64,000 nt of DNA from Anolis sagrei (taxonomy: Eukaryota > Chordata > Lepidosauria > Squamata > Anolidae): NCBI RefSeq assembly GCF_037176765.1, contig NC_090023.1, forward strand, positions 105,593,866-105,657,865, given 5' to 3'. Positions 10,936 to 22,776 of the stretch are shown here, in pieces; the first letter of the stretch is position 1, and each line of letters opens with the position of its first letter. The notes under the pieces are model-generated. The model was not told the origin of the DNA. It worked only from the letters and a program-made list of their open reading frames with translations, and searched no databases. The position numbers were made by a program, and so were the translations under genes.

Positions 10936-11447
10936 TCACTATTATATTTTAAACTTGAGGAAGTCTTGTGCAGGAATCTTGTGCAGCCTTGATATACAGG
11001 ACCACATGATATATAGGTTCTTTCTATTCTGAATTATATTTTTAAAATGCAATCTTCAAATGAGACGAATGGTATAAGAGGAGAATGCTAATGCACCGGC
11101 CCAAGAAATCCTGCATTTAAAAAAAAAAAGGAGTTGGGTCTTATTTCAGTAGTGGTGATGAAACAACATTCTCTATACATAGGAGTAGAGAATAACTTAC
11201 GGGACATAGGGCATCTACCTAGAATACATACCTCTATCCTCTGTTGAGAAAGATATCCAAAAGGTGTGTTTCTATTCCCATACCATCATTCAGCATCTGT
11301 TTTGCTTTGGCAGCAGGACTTGTGCTGAAAAGACAAGGAGGGTGGATGTGAAAAGAAGCCATGGCCAGGGGCAGAGTGCATGCTGTGTATAAAGAACGGG
11401 TTCAGTCCTCAGAACATCCAGTTTTAATAATGATCTGATGTACAAAC
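10936..11447. other. Unrecognised non-coding DNA
   Basis: No gene or repeat recognised. Confidence 0.45.
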
Positions 11448-11915
11448 ATTACATAGAAGCCATTGAAATCCACAAGCATGTGGAAAATTTCAACAGAAAG
11501 GAGAACCCATGAAAATGAACAAAATCTGGCTACCATTTTTAAAAAATCCTCTAAAATCAAAAGAGTCAATAAAGAACAACACTCAAAAACGGGAATTCTA
11601 GAAACAATCAGGGCCAGGTAATCACCTCTCAACAAAGGATTCCCCCAGGCAGTAAGCAGTTAGACCTTGAAGCTGAAAAGCCATTAAATGCTAATCAAGG
11701 TGGCCAATTGCAACATTCAAACCTGCCTCGAACAGGCAAGAGTTCTTTCTCCCACCCTGGGCATCCCACAGATATATAAACCCCACTTTCCTAGTTCCTA
11801 ACAGACCTCACAACCTCTGAGGATGCCTGCCATAGATGCAGGCAAAACATCAGGAGAGAATGCTTCAGGGACATGGCCATACAGCCTGGAAAACCCACAG
11901 CAACCCAGCTGTAGA
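11448..11915 (+). mobile_element. Penelope-like element, 3' part
   Basis: Plus-strand copy of the family at 2776-3560: the carboxy end of the endonuclease region (GAAATCCACAAGCATGTGGA matches the EIHKHVDNFNRK coding segment) followed by the 3' tail GAGGATGCCTGCCATAGATG and GGCCATACAGCCTGGAAAAC. 5'-truncated, coding part degraded. Confidence 0.8.
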
Positions 11916-12010
11916 CTACTGCTTGAGACCTTGCAGAACTGCTGCAATTCAATGTAGCATTACCAGGTTAGATAAGCCAATGGTCTGATTCAGCATAAGG
12001 AAGCTTCCAG
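11916..12010. repeat. Degraded dispersed repeat fragment
   Basis: CCAATGGTCTGATTCAGCAT, then AAGGAAGCTTCC, is the end motif of a repeat common in squamates. The family could not be named. Confidence 0.35.
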
Positions 12011-12594
12011 TCTCTGTTTCATATATAAATAATGAGTAGAGTTGCTGCAGAACATCAACATAAGTGAAAAATTACAGTATTTCCCAAAGAAGAGCTCACT
12101 GATAAGTCTTCCGCCACAGCCCCAGATATAGCCCCTTGGTTCCTCTTTGTCTTTCCATTTTTACTAGGAGCTCAAAGCTTCAATGTCTGTGCTGACTAGG
12201 GAATCACCCAAACAGCACTCTAGAAAAATAACTTGTCTGATTTCTCCCAGGACAAATGTTTCCAAACCCAAGTTCTTAACAAAAATGATACAAGATAGGA
12301 GTTTATTTCTTTTTCCTGCACTGTTTCCCTAATTTGCTATTTCCTCAATGGAGTAGGTGAACAAACAAACATAAGCTTTTGGAGACACGATAACAGTAGA
12401 TCTTCTACAGAAGTTATAGTCTGGTTCTCAGTGAACACCTCAAAACATTAATAAGCATTCCCAAAAGAAAATGACCTGATCTCAGCACACCATATTTTGC
12501 ACAATCTCCACAAACTTGATACATTTGGGGTGGGGAATAAAATAAATAAAAGGAACAAACATTCATACAATAGAATAAATTGTGCAAATGTTAA
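12011..12594. other. Unrecognised non-coding DNA
   Basis: Nothing recognised. Confidence 0.45.
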
Positions 12595-13105
12595 ATCTTT
12601 GACTCTTTTTTTCAGCATTTGGAGTACTGTATTCAGCCACATTTGCACTAGGATATACTGGAAGTGAAGGATGCATTTGATCAAATAAGGTGTGCAAACA
12701 CACAGAGCCAGAAATGAGACATTCTGATTCAAAGAACAGAAGTGTGCATGTTTAGCCTGCAGAAGAGAAGGCTGAGAGGAGACATGATGGCCATGTTTAA
12801 ACATGTGAGGGAAAGTCATGGGGAAAGAGAACAAGCTTGTTTTCTGCTGCCCTGGAGACTAGGACGTGGCTTCAAACTACAGGAAAGGGAATTCCAACTG
12901 AACATGACAGTCAGGGTGAGAGCTGTTCAGCAGTGGAACTCTCTTCTCTGGAGTGTGGTGGAGGCTCCTTTGGAGGCTTTTAAGCAGAGGCTGGATAGCC
13001 ATCTGTTAGGGGTGCTTTGAATGCAATTCTCCTGCTTCTTGGCAGGAGGTTGGACTGGATGCCCCTTGAGGTCTCTTCAAACTTTAGGATTCTATGATTC
13101 TATGA
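12595..13105 (+). mobile_element. CR1 LINE, carboxy end of ORF2 and 3' UTR
   Basis: The frame at 12742-13020 reads like the end of CR1 ORF2: MFSLQKRRLRGDMMAMFKHV, REFQLNMTVRVRAVQQWNSL and VVEAPLEAFKQRLDSHLLG. The 3' UTR has GGAGGTTGGACTGGATGCCC and ends in two copies of the octamer ATTCTATG, the diagnostic CR1 terminus (13089-13104). 5'-truncated, several hundred codons missing. Confidence 0.9.
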
Positions 13106-13820
13106 AATATTATCCCACAATGAATGTGTTAGTAGTCTTTGTCTTTGTTGTTTTCTTATTGGGTGTAGGGTTTTTTTCTTGCAATAAACTATCCTGTCTA
13201 TAACATTGCTTTCAGGTTTTTTTTTAAAGTGGTTTCTTTCACGTATTATTCACCCTAGTAACATCAGGAGAGATTTATTATCTGCCCTGTCACCAGTAAT
13301 ATGCATATATTAAAGTGGCAAATGACACTAACCTTTGGGCAGAGGCACAGAGGAAGAAGAACCTATCAGTGGAAAAGATAGGCTGTATTTGAAGTCCACT
13401 CACCACACAGATTAACTTCCCAATTTACTTGTACACACTAGACAGATTAATATCTAGACACATTACACAGAAGCAAGCCGAAATCGCTTTCTGGGGATGT
13501 TATCTGAACAGAGTATTTACTGTGCCAGCCCTCTTTTGCTTTTGCCCTCCCTAAACTCAGATTTATGTATGTGTATTCTGCGAAAAGATGCCCTTTCAAG
13601 TGCCATACTGGATGTGCACAAATTGGGTGTGCATCTTTTGTACGCTCCTAATGCAAGCATCGAACACAAAATGAAAAGCCTTTGGCAACTATTCCCTAGA
13701 GAGGAGCCTCTGAAATAAATTATTAAAAATCCATCCCTGTTTCAGCAGTGCAGGGAAGTACGGAAACACACAATGCTTTAGGGTGATTTTTGCATTCATT
13801 ATTTTAATGCTCAGATGATA

Positions 13821-13883
<63 letters not shown>

Positions 13884-14132
13884 TATATATACATATATAT
13901 ATGCTAGATCGTATTAGTTATTAAATCAGATACATTTAGATTCTCCCAAATCCATGTAACTTCACATATAATATAGCTGAGATGCACAGGAACAAAGAAA
14001 TTCTGTGTTAAACTGAATTTCCTGCTATAGGTGGTCTTTACCATAGTTATTTATTTCAAGTAGCATGTGACTTCAAAGGAAATGTGGAGGACAAATCCGA
14101 TTTTTTTAAAAAAAAAATGATACTCTACAGTG
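13106..14132. other. Non-coding DNA with an AT/CA microsatellite
   Basis: (TA)n at 13825-13866 passes into (CA)n and again into TA repeats up to 13902. The rest is unrecognised. Confidence 0.6.
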
Positions 14133-14345
14133 TTTGTTGTGGTGTGCCTTCAGGTTATTTCTCTGTTATGGCAAACCATATCACAGTTTTCTTGGTGTGA
14201 TTTGTTATGGGGGAGTGTCTTTGTGTTCCTCCAAGGCTGAGAGATTGTGACTTGCTTAAAGCTACCCAAAGGGTTTCCACAGCATAGCAAGAATTCAAAC
14301 CTTGATTTCTTGCCTTCATCACATTGGTTTTGCAAGTCTTGCATA
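14133..14345 (-). mobile_element. tRNA-derived SINE, second type
   Basis: On the minus strand a tRNA-like segment near 14297 (AATTCAAACCTTG on plus, a B-box remnant) precedes GTGACTTGCTTAAAGCTACC and ends in a TTGTTGTGGTGTGCCTTCAG tail (plus-strand reading). Same family as 26813-27045 and 63430-63598. Diverged. Confidence 0.6.
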
Positions 14346-14384
14346 TATAATACTCTACAACAGGGGTCCCCAAACTAACTACTT

Positions 14385-15273
14385 CATCACACTAGAGCAG
14401 TGGTTCTCAACCTGGGGGTCAGGACCCCTGGGGGGTCGTGAGGGGGTGTCAGAGGGGTTGCCAAAGACCATCAGAAAACACAGTATTTTCTGTTGGTCAT
14501 GAGGGTTCTGTGTGGAAAGTTTGGTGGGGTTCAGAACGCTCTTTAATTGTAGGTGAACTATAAATCCCAGCAACTACAACTCCCAACTGTCAATGTCTAT
14601 TTTCTGCAAATGTCACCAGTGTTCACATTTGGGTATATTGAGTATTCTTGCCAAGTTTGGTCTAGATCTATCATTTTGAGTCCACAGGGCTCTCTGGATG
14701 TAGGTGAACTACAACTCCCAAACTCAAGGTCAATGCCCACCAAACCCTTCCACTATTTTCTGTTGGTCGTGGGAGTTCTGTGTGCCAAGTTTGTTTCAAC
14801 TGCATTGTTGGTGGAGTTCAGAATGCTCTTTGATTGTAGGTGAACTATAAATGAAAGCAACTACAACTCCCAAATGACATAATCCCCCGCCAATCCCAGT
14901 AGTATTCAAATTTGGGTGTTTTGGGTATTTGTGCCAAATTTGGTCCAGTGAATGGAAATCCATCCTTCATATTGGATATTTACATGACAGTTAATAACAG
15001 CAACAAAACTACAGTTATGAAACAGCAACGAAAATAATATTATGGTTGGGGGTCACCACAACATGAGGAAGTGTATTAAGGGGTCGTGACATTAGGAAGG
15101 TTGAGAAAGACTGCATTAGAGAATGAATCCACTTAAAATCTGGTTTCTGCCTCCTGCAGAATTCTGGGGCTTGTAGTTTAGTGAGGCTATTAAAGCCTCC
15201 TCCCTAAACTACAAATTCCAGAGTTCTGAAGGCAGAAACCAGAATTAAAGTGGATTCATTCCCTAGTATGATG
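14385..15273. mobile_element. Palindromic MITE (CATCACACTAGAG family) split by a hAT
   Basis: The left end CATCACACTAGAG (14385-14397) is separated by the hAT at 14398-15113 from the rest (15122-15273), which reads AATGAATCCACTTAAAATC, a TAGTTTAGTGAGGC centre, then the inverted arm ending CTAGTATGATG. Uninterrupted copies at 19451-19619 and 63202-63370 are 169 bases long and confirm the reconstruction of the element boundaries. Confidence 0.8.
14398..15113. mobile_element. Non-autonomous hAT (CAGTGGTTCTCAACC ends)
   Basis: 716 bases with ends CAGTGGTTCTCAACC and GGTTGAGAAAGACTG. Flanking 8-base repeats are CACTAGAG (14390-14397) and CATTAGAG (15114-15121), 7 of 8 identical. Subterminal GGTCAGGACCCCTG and internal repeats of the GTAGGTGAACTATAAATCCC type. 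The same family in reverse orientation is at 16920-17501. Confidence 0.85.
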
Positions 15274-15339
15274 AGGTCCTAAAAGGTCCTCAGACCGGAT
15301 GTGGCCCTCCAAGGGTTTCCCTATGCCTAAAATGACTTG

Positions 15340-15362
15340 AAAGCACACAACAACAACAACAA

Positions 15363-15401
<39 letters not shown>

Positions 15402-15411
15402 CAACAACAAT
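15340..15411 (+). repeat. (CAA)n/(CAG)n microsatellite inside the hAT
   Basis: After ACTTGAAAGCACACAACAAC come uninterrupted CAA, CAG and again CAA units. It belongs to the internal region of the outer hAT. Confidence 0.85.
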
Positions 15412-15604
15412 TCTAATTAACTTGACTGTGTCATTAGCCCAAAACAGGCCCACATGTCCCATTGAAATATTGGTAAGTTTATGCTAGTTAAAATTATTCT
15501 TTATTTAAAATATTGTATTTTTCTTTCTTTCTTTTTTGCACTGCAAATAAGATATATGCAGCATGCATAGGAATTTATTCATTTTTTTATGAACAATAAT
15601 TTCC

Positions 15605-16027
15605 ATACCATGACCACCCCAGCATATACTTGTCCTCTTGATGCACCTCACCCTATTCCTAGTGAGTAATTAAATCCCATAGCTTGTCCCCCTTGTACCT
15701 CCCACCAGCTAAATTGCTTAGGTTATCCTATCTTGTCCTATGTCCCCTGTTTTTATCTTTGCATCTTGGCCCAGCACATTCTGATTAACTCCTTATCCCT
15801 AATCTTGTTTTATTTCATACCCGGTGTTATATCCCATTATGTTAATTCCTTTTATTGTTTGTATTGTTTTATTGATGTACTTTATTTTAATTTTATTGTG
15901 ATTTAAATTTAAATTTTACTTATTATTTGCTGTATGTATCTTATTTGTTTATTGTATTTGTTGGGCTTGGCCTCATGTTAGCTGCCCTAAGTCCCTGAGG
16001 GGAGATGGCGGTGGGGAATAAATAAAG

Positions 16028-16064
<37 letters not shown>

Positions 16065-16065
16065 T
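15605..16065 (+). mobile_element. LINE 3' UTR and tail inside the hAT
   Basis: GCCCTAAGTCCCTGAGGGGA, GGGGAATAAATAAAG and an (ATT)n run (16029-16064) form an L2-like 3' end on the plus strand. The 5' boundary is approximate. Confidence 0.6.
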
Positions 16066-16147
16066 TCAATCTACAGTCTGGTTCAACAATCTGGGGAACC
16101 ATGAACTGGCCCTCTCCTTTAAAGGTTTGGGAACCCCTGCTCTACAG

Positions 16148-16905
16148 TATGATATACAGTAGGCTGTATCTAACACATTAAAAGTCCAATTTTAAAGTTA
16201 AATGTAATTGATCATTTGCATCATAATCCCTTCTTTGTCTTAACTTCAGTATTTCTTTGCATGTCTGTGATGCTTCAATCTGAAAAGGAGAAAAAACTGA
16301 CCTTTGCTGCCAGTTTTGCAGACATTGGAAGAGGGGCGTTTAGTCCTCACTCCACCTTGCTTGTTTCCCCAAGCAATTTTATTTCAAACAAGCAAATGGA
16401 TATCATTCATCCATATGCAGTGAATTATTATATGTTGGGCGTAACATCTTGAGAATATGATAATAATTCAGCAGAGGGACCCATAGGAAGCAGCCATAGA
16501 GAAAATGCATGTTGGGAGGAGATTTGCAGACTGGTTAGATGTATTCCCTGAAAATGCTGAGAATTATTTCCCCTGGAACCTTAACATTTGGAAGGATTTC
16601 ATTGAACATCGGTTCCTCCAAACCCAAAGTCCTAAGGCAAAATGCTCTGAATGTACCTTGTTGTATTTCAGTGTGAACCACCAACAAGAGAGGATTAGCC
16701 ATGATTCTCAGGGAGTTTGTTCTACACAAGGCTTAGTTTTAAATTGTTCACAGATACTGAAATCCACGCTCTGAAACACTGAATCAGAAAGCAACACAGA
16801 AGAATCTCGAGCAAAAGATAACCTCCTACTGAATAACTGGAAACTGAGAGGTATGACTTTGACTGATTGATTTTGATTTTGATTTCTTTGTAACATCTCA
16901 TCTCA
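16148..16905. other. Unrecognised non-coding DNA
   Basis: An ATTTGCAT octamer is present at 16213-16220. No gene or repeat recognised. Confidence 0.45.
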
Positions 16906-17714
16906 GGATCCATCTACACCAGTGTTTCTCAACCTTCCTAATGCCTCGACCCCTTAATACAGTACCTCATGTTCCGGTGGGGTTGGGAGGGGGGGGGATG
17001 ATTTTGTCATTTGGGAGTTGTAGTTGCTGGGATTTATAGTTAACAATCAAAGAGCATTCTGAATGCCACCAACAATGGAATTGAACCAAACGTGACACAC
17101 AAAACTCCCATGACCAGCAGAAAATATTGGAATAGTTTGTTGGTCATTGACCTTGAGTTTTAGAGTTGTAGTTTGCCTACATCCAAGGAGCACTGTGGAC
17201 TCAAGCAACGATGAATCTAGGCCAAACTTGACATGAATACTCAATATGCCCAAATGTGAACACCGGTGGAGCTTGGGGAAAAGAGATTTGACATTTGGGA
17301 GTTGTAGTTGCTGGGATTTATAGGTCACATACAATCAAAGAGCATTCTGAACCCCACCCACGATAGAATTGGGCCAAACTTCCCACACAGAACCCCAATG
17401 ACCCAACAGAAAATATTGTGTTTTCTGATGGTCTTTGGTGACCCCTCTGACACCCCCTCATGACCCCCCAAGGGTCCCAACTCCCAGATTGATAAACACT
17501 GATCTACACTGTGGAATTAATACTGTTTGTTCCTGCTTTAAATGCCATGTCTCAATACTATAGAACCATGGGAGTTGCAGTTTTATACGGTCTTTCGCTT
17601 TTTCTGCCAAATATTGCTGGTGACTCACTAAACTACAACCCCCGTGATTCCACAGCATTGAGCCATGGTGGTTAAAGTGGTGTCAAACTGCATTAATTTT
17701 ACAGTGTAGATTCC
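16906..17714. mobile_element. Palindromic MITE (ATCTACACTGTAGAATTAAT family) split by a hAT
   Basis: The left end GGATCCATCTACAC is at 16906-16919; the element resumes at 17502 with ATCTACACTGTGGAATTAAT and ends in ACTGCATTAATTTTACAGTG then TAGATTCC. Arms with AACCATGGGAGTTGCAGTTT and ACTACAACCCCCGTGATTCC are inverted. Related: 45384-45722, 59496-59695 and a fragment at 19199-19253. Confidence 0.8.
16920..17501. mobile_element. Non-autonomous hAT, same family as 14398-15113
   Basis: Ends are CAGTGTTTCTCAACC and TTGATAAACACTG; a perfect 8-base repeat ATCTACAC flanks (16912-16919, 17502-17509). The body is the reverse complement of the 14398 copy (for example CCACCCACGATAGAATTG, TTCTGATGGTCTTTGG), 582 bases, internally shorter. 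Inserted in the terminal repeat of a MITE. Confidence 0.88.
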
Positions 17715-18587
17715 TTTATGTGATTAAAACTGTGATTATTCCTTCTCTTTAGTGGTTTTAGAAAACTTTTTCCAAACTTTCCACTTATGACATCTTTTAA
17801 ACTATTTTAATATTTCAGCATGCCTTCTTTCGTCAGTCTTTTTTCCATTGTGTGTATGCGCGTGCTAAAGATATTCCCTCACCCTCCAGCCCAGCATCCT
17901 CCCAGTTCACTACCACCCAAGACATTTAATCATGTTTTTTATTCTTCTCTGAATCCTTTCCTGGTTTTCATCATCAATTCTGAACTTTATTGTAGGGGAC
18001 TGAATATTCTATGCTGAAGTGTTAGGGGCTCCCAGCAGTGCTTCATGAATCTCGTTGGCACCTCACGCAACTTAATTTGAACCTCATTTGCCAGGAACCT
18101 CCCACAGAATCCATATGGAATGCTGCAAACATTGGAAACCATAAGAAAGCAGGCAGTACTTCTGAGTCTATGCAGAGTCTATGCTTTTTCTTTTCCACTG
18201 AGCAACTAAAGCCATAGTGCTTCACCATTGGTGGTTTTAAAATATATATTAATGACATCTGCCATAAATGTATTTCTCTTTCCAATAAAAATGGGTGTTG
18301 GTCCTTTACAATTGATATATAAAAACATTTATTCCTCACCTTTCGAAATATCAGATTTTAAAGTAAAACCTGAAAGCAACAAAAGAATGGCACCCACCAA
18401 CTGCCAAAAGTAATTCAGAAACATGGTTAAATGAACCCAAAGTGTTTTTCTTTCTTCTTCTTTATAACTTATCCAAGTGGCAATGAAGTATTGACACCTC
18501 ACAATTTTAGCAGTTTGCTACCATTGGAACTGCCATGGGTCTAGTCTATGAAATCCTAGGATTTCTAGTTCTATGAAGTATTTGGCC
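17715..18587. other. Unrecognised non-coding DNA
   Basis: No gene, repeat family or RNA recognised in about 870 bases. Confidence 0.45.
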
Positions 18588-18770
18588 AGAGATAGTAAGG
18601 TGTACAGGTTTGAGTGTTGGGCTAGTATTCCAGAAGAGAAGTGCTCAAATCCTTTCTTGACCATGGAATCCCACTGGGTGACACTAGGTAAATCACCCTC
18701 TCTCTGTGTCAGATGAAAGCAACAGCAAACTCCACATTCAACAAAACTTGCCAGGAAAACTCCAAGATAG
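18588..18770 (+). mobile_element. tRNA-derived SINE, second type, diverged
   Basis: Head AGTAAGGTGTACAGGTTTGA, a B-box-like GTGCTCAAATCC, then ACTGGGTGACACTAGG and CAGCAAACTCC follow the order of the family (tRNA-like head, then the CACCCT/TGCCAGGAAAAC body). The tail is lost where a Penelope-like copy begins. Confidence 0.6.
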
Positions 18771-19085
18771 GTTGGGTTGCTGTGAGTTTTCCAGATTGTC
18801 TGGCCATGTTCCAGAAGCATTCTCTCCTGACGTTTCACCCACATCTATGGCAGGCTGTGATGTCTGTTGTAAACTAGGCAAGTGAGATTTATATATCTGT
18901 GGAATAATGTCCAGGGTGGGAGAAAGAATTCTTGTCTGCTTGATTAGCATTGGCCTTGCATCTTCAAAGCCTGACTGCTTCCTGACTGGTGGAATCCTTT
19001 GTTGGGATGTGTTAGCGGGCCCTGGTTGTTTCCTGTCAGGAATTCACCTGCTTTTTGAGTGTTCCTGTTTATTTACCAAGATAGG
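18771..19085 (-). mobile_element. Penelope-like element, 3' part
   Basis: Plus strand reads GGTTGGGTTGCTGTGAGTTT, CATGTTCCAGAAGCATTCTC, then GGGAGAAAGAATTCTTGTCT and GGAATCCTTTGTTGGGATG, the inverted 3' region of the family. 5'-truncated. Confidence 0.8.
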
Positions 19086-19450
19086 TTTGCCTTAAATTTG
19101 GGAGAATATAACAACAACAATGAGCTCTTTAGAGTTGTTTGTCAAACAGTTCTGGTCTCTCACCAACAACAGATCCCAAGATTTTGAAGAATGGAGCCAT
19201 TAAATTTAAAGTACTATCAAACTGTTCTAGTTCTGTAGTGTGGACACATCCGTGTAATTTTTTGCCAAGAGGACAGAGCAGCAGTCAAAGATATCATCCA
19301 AATGTAAAAAGTACAATCTACAGTTTTTTAACAGACCATCTAAGCAGATTCATATTGAAAGGATCTTTTGGACTTCTTCAGTGTGATGGGTACCTATTGA
19401 TCACTGGAGGGGAAAGAAAGGTAATCTGTTCTTACTTGCCATTTCGGCCT
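19086..19450. other. Non-coding DNA with a MITE fragment
   Basis: At 19199-19253 a right arm of the ATCTACACTGTAG MITE family is visible (AAGTACTATCAAACTG, GTAGTGTGGACACATCC). Nothing else recognised. Confidence 0.45.
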
Positions 19451-19619
19451 CATCATAATAGAGGAAAAAATCCACTTAAAATCCGGTTTCTACCTCCAGC
19501 AGAATTCTGGGGATTGTAGTTTAGGGAGGAGCCTTTAACAGCCTCCCTAAACTACAAACCCCAGAATTCTGCAGGAGGCAGAAACTGGATTTTAAGTGGA
19601 TTTCTTCTCTAGTGTGATG
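19451..19619. mobile_element. Palindromic MITE (CATCACACTAGAG family)
   Basis: 169 bases, nearly a perfect hairpin: AAAATCCGGTTTCTACCTCC against GGAGGCAGAAACTGGATTTT and AGAATTCTGGGGATTGTAGT against ACTACAAACCCCAGAATTCT. Ends CATCATAATAGAGG and CTCTAGTGTGATG. Confidence 0.85.
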
Positions 19620-21469
19620 GACACTGCTTTGGGATTCGATGAATTATCATCCCCTTATAACAGATGCTTTAATCAAGGAAATATTTTTCCCATTCCATTG
19701 TTGTTTGGCCAAGAAAGATGTTCAGGAGAGTCTGTCTGGTGAAGTTTCACACAGATAAAAGATCAGCCATCCTATAAGGCAAAGTGAGGCAATCTCCATT
19801 GCAGCCACTCAGCTTGTACTATGGAACAAGTCCTGCAGTCTATCAAGCAGCTTCCTGTCTTCTGGTGAAGTTGAGACACCATACTATTGCCATTGTTAAA
19901 GTAAGATTTACCTGCCACTATAGATAATTTTTTTAAGTCAAAATAAAAGGGTGCCACATTATCATCCCAACCCTTCAGTAATATGCCTTAGGGCCAACCT
20001 TACAGAGAGAGAGAGTTGGCCTCCTGAAAACGCTCTCACTTCTCCCTCTTTTTCAGATGTTCTCAAATTACATCTGTGTTTCTGTCTGTGTCCATCTGGA
20101 GCTAGATATACATGGAGATGGATTCACATGTCGGATGAAAGAGCCTAGTAGACAAAGAAATCCATATCATCAGTTTCCTAGACATTCACATCCTTCAGAG
20201 ACCTTTTCGGCAACTAATGTCAAGAGTTTTTTTCACTCTCCTTTCATTACACTTTTATAGTCGGCATGCAAATTAGAAGAGTGTCTCTTATTAAACGAAC
20301 ACTTGGTTCTGCCTATTTTCATTAAAAATGAGTTGTTAAAAAAACAAATCAGAAGTCCTGATTTTACCCCCTTATGATGATCAAATGGGGCTTTCATGTT
20401 GTTATCTTATACTTTACTTTTTTTAAAGGCAAGTAGCAGATATCACAACATAGTAAACAATCAAAGACTTATTCGGTGGAGTTTTTCTTCTTCTTCTTCT
20501 ACAAAAATGTCATGCTATTTATCTTGTATTAACACATCTCTTAGGTAGCATAAGCTTATTTAATTACTTCTGAATAAGATTACAGAGTAAATAAAGAAGT
20601 GATCCTGTCCTCTATTCTATCACATAACAAAACTACATTTCCAACTGAAAATAGGATTGCACTTATACAGATGATATATTTAATTTTAGAAGAACTGATA
20701 GGAAGGAACTGTATTCCTAGGTTACTCTGCAGTACACTAAATGATGATCTCAATCCCTGAAAAAGGACTTGATTCAGAGTCTAAAAATAAATCACAATAA
20801 ATGCTAGAGTTTTTTAATTCCCTAAAAACATTTATGTGCATACAGCACCATTAATAAGAGTGCACCCTATGCACAAATGTTTTTCTTCTGATGTGATAGA
20901 CATTTGTAGTTGTGGCCTGTCATGTCATCTGTCTGCATATTAAACAGTCCCCAAGTACACATTGACACAGCAGACCTTAATAGCTTGGAAGCCGTAACAA
21001 TCTATTGAGTCAATAATTGGCATGTTAAAGAGCATCTAGTACTTTGCATCAGTGTTTCAGCTTATTTGCTTACCTATCTACCTATTTATCTAATTTGCTT
21101 ATCAATCTATCATTCTATCTATTGGCTTTGCTTATCTAAATGCAGATAATTAAGATAAATTTGAGTTGATAATTCATATAGGTCCTTTGCAAATTGCCCT
21201 TCCAAATTTTTGCAGAACCTGAGGAAGTACCAGTACTTTGGTTATGCTGACTGAGGGATTTGTGGAGCTGTGATCCAAAAGATAATTTTTCCAAACCTTG
21301 TACATGCCATCCTTCATAATTTTTCTCATCTTCTTCTGAAACTATCAAATTCAGTAATCCTCAACATACCTTAGTAACTGGAAGGTTAGTACCCTTTGAT
21401 GGAAAAGGGTCCTATTTCTGGGCAAGGAGTCCATAGATTCTATTGATAAGAAGTTTGAACTTTTTTATT
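19620..21469. other. Unrecognised AT-rich non-coding DNA
   Basis: About 1.85 kb without a recognised gene or dispersed repeat apart from a short TCT run (20487-20501), a degenerate CTAT-type stretch (21066-21122) and an old hAT-MITE-like fragment near 21235-21300. A candidate place for conserved non-coding elements. Confidence 0.5.
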
Positions 21470-21680
21470 GTGTCAGAGGCAACTTGAGAAACTGGTGTGA
21501 GAGAATTTGCCATCTGCAGCTATGTTGCCCAGGGGATGCCTGGTTGTGTAACCATCCTGTGGGAAGCTGGAGCTGACAGACAGGAGCTCACCCCATCTCG
21601 TGGATTCGAACCGCCAACCTTCAGGTCAGCAGTTCAGCCAGCACAAGGGTTTAACCCATTGCACCACCGCAGCTCCAGAC
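21470..21680 (-). mobile_element. tRNA-derived SINE (Anolis SINE-2-like)
   Basis: On the minus strand the head reads GGAGCTGCGGTGGTGCAATG, with B box GGTTCGAATCC (plus-strand complement at 21602-21612), and the tail is the TTTCTCAAGTTGCCTCTGAC segment. The most complete head of this family in the window. Confidence 0.85.
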
Positions 21681-21733
21681 TTGAACAAATAATACGCTGT
21701 GACTCAATATCCTAAAGCCACCAGAATCAATCT

Positions 21734-21915
21734 CATAGAAGCTGAAGAGGGCCAATTCTAGTTAGTGCTTCAGTGGAAACAGTCAATCAATATCAGATGC
21801 TGTGGGATATATTTCAGAGAAAGGAATTGGCAAAACCACCTCTGAGTATTCCTTGCCTAAGAAAACCTATGAAATTAATGGGGTCACCATAGGTTATTAT
21901 GCGACTTGAATGCAC
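21734..21915 (+). mobile_element. 5S-rRNA-derived SINE
   Basis: The head is a diverged 5S rRNA segment (ATAGAAGCTGAAGAGGGCCA and TAGTTAGTGCTTCAGTGG line up with GGAAGCTAAGCAGGG and GGTTAGTACTTGGATGGG of 5S). The body reads GGAATTGGCAAAACCACCTC, TGAGTATTCCTTGCCTAAG, AAAACCTATGAAATT, and the tail GGTTATTATGCGACTTGAAT. The match to the split copy at 62093-62745 supports the family. Confidence 0.65.
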
Positions 21916-22776
21916 ACATGGGTGTTTTTAATGCTCAGTGCCTTGCCAAAATAAGTACATATCCCATGGCTCCTGCACAAAACTTACTTGGACCAGACTG
22001 TAGGTGGCCCAATGAGTATATAACAAATACCTGCTCTTGATAGTAGCAAAAAACAATTTTGCTTCAAAACTCAATTGTAACCAGAAAATTGAAATCTGTG
22101 TCGTTATGACATCAGGAAACAACTGAGCTAAATAAGAAGTACAGGAATTATATTCATCCTGTTTATCATTAGTGTTTCAGTTTATTTGCTTACCTATCTA
22201 CCCTAGTTGGAGTTTTTGCTATTGTCTTTATTTGACTGTTTTATAAATCACAGCGACCACCCCATTTCCTAGAAAGATTCCTACATATCTTCAGTTTCAC
22301 ACCTTCAGTTTCAATGAAATAAAATATCATAGTAAACAAATTAACATTATGTTTGGAGAATGGAAGGCTGAATATGATAGAGGGTGAAGAAGCAGGAAAC
22401 CTGTGCACTGACTTTTCTCTATACCTTAAGTGTGCCTTTGATGCCACAAATTAAGCAAATGTGATACCTATGAATGCAAAAAAGTTTGTTTAGTACAACT
22501 CATGCTACTTGCTCAAAATGTCAGCGAGGCAGAATTCACCACATACTTAACATAAAATTTATATTTTCTTCATTTCCCAATAGGATTCTAAATCCAGGTT
22601 CATAGACTCTTTCACTCATGTATGATCCTCCTATATACATATTTGAAAACATCCAAAGAACCATCTAAATCAGATTAAAATTAAAACACTGGTGTTTCAG
22701 AATTGCTCTGTATGAAGGTTGGAAAGACAAAGGGAGACTATATGTCTCAGTTAGGTCAAGGCAGATTTGTGCTTCT
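21916..22776. other. Unrecognised non-coding DNA
   Basis: No gene or repeat family recognised. Confidence 0.45.

Larger units (their letters stand above)
14361..16139. mobile_element. hAT element holding nested insertions
   Basis: Ends are inverted copies: CAGGGGTCCCCAAAC at 14361 and GTTTGGGAACCCCTG ending at 16139. Flanking 8-base repeats CTCTACAA (14353-14360) and CTCTACAG (16140-16147) match at 7 of 8. Its own sequence is 14361-14384, about 15274-15600 (GACCGGATGTGGCCCTCCAA, CAAATAAGATATATGCAGC) and about 16066-16139. A palindromic MITE, a second hAT and a LINE tail have been added inside. Non-autonomous; no transposase. Confidence 0.75.
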
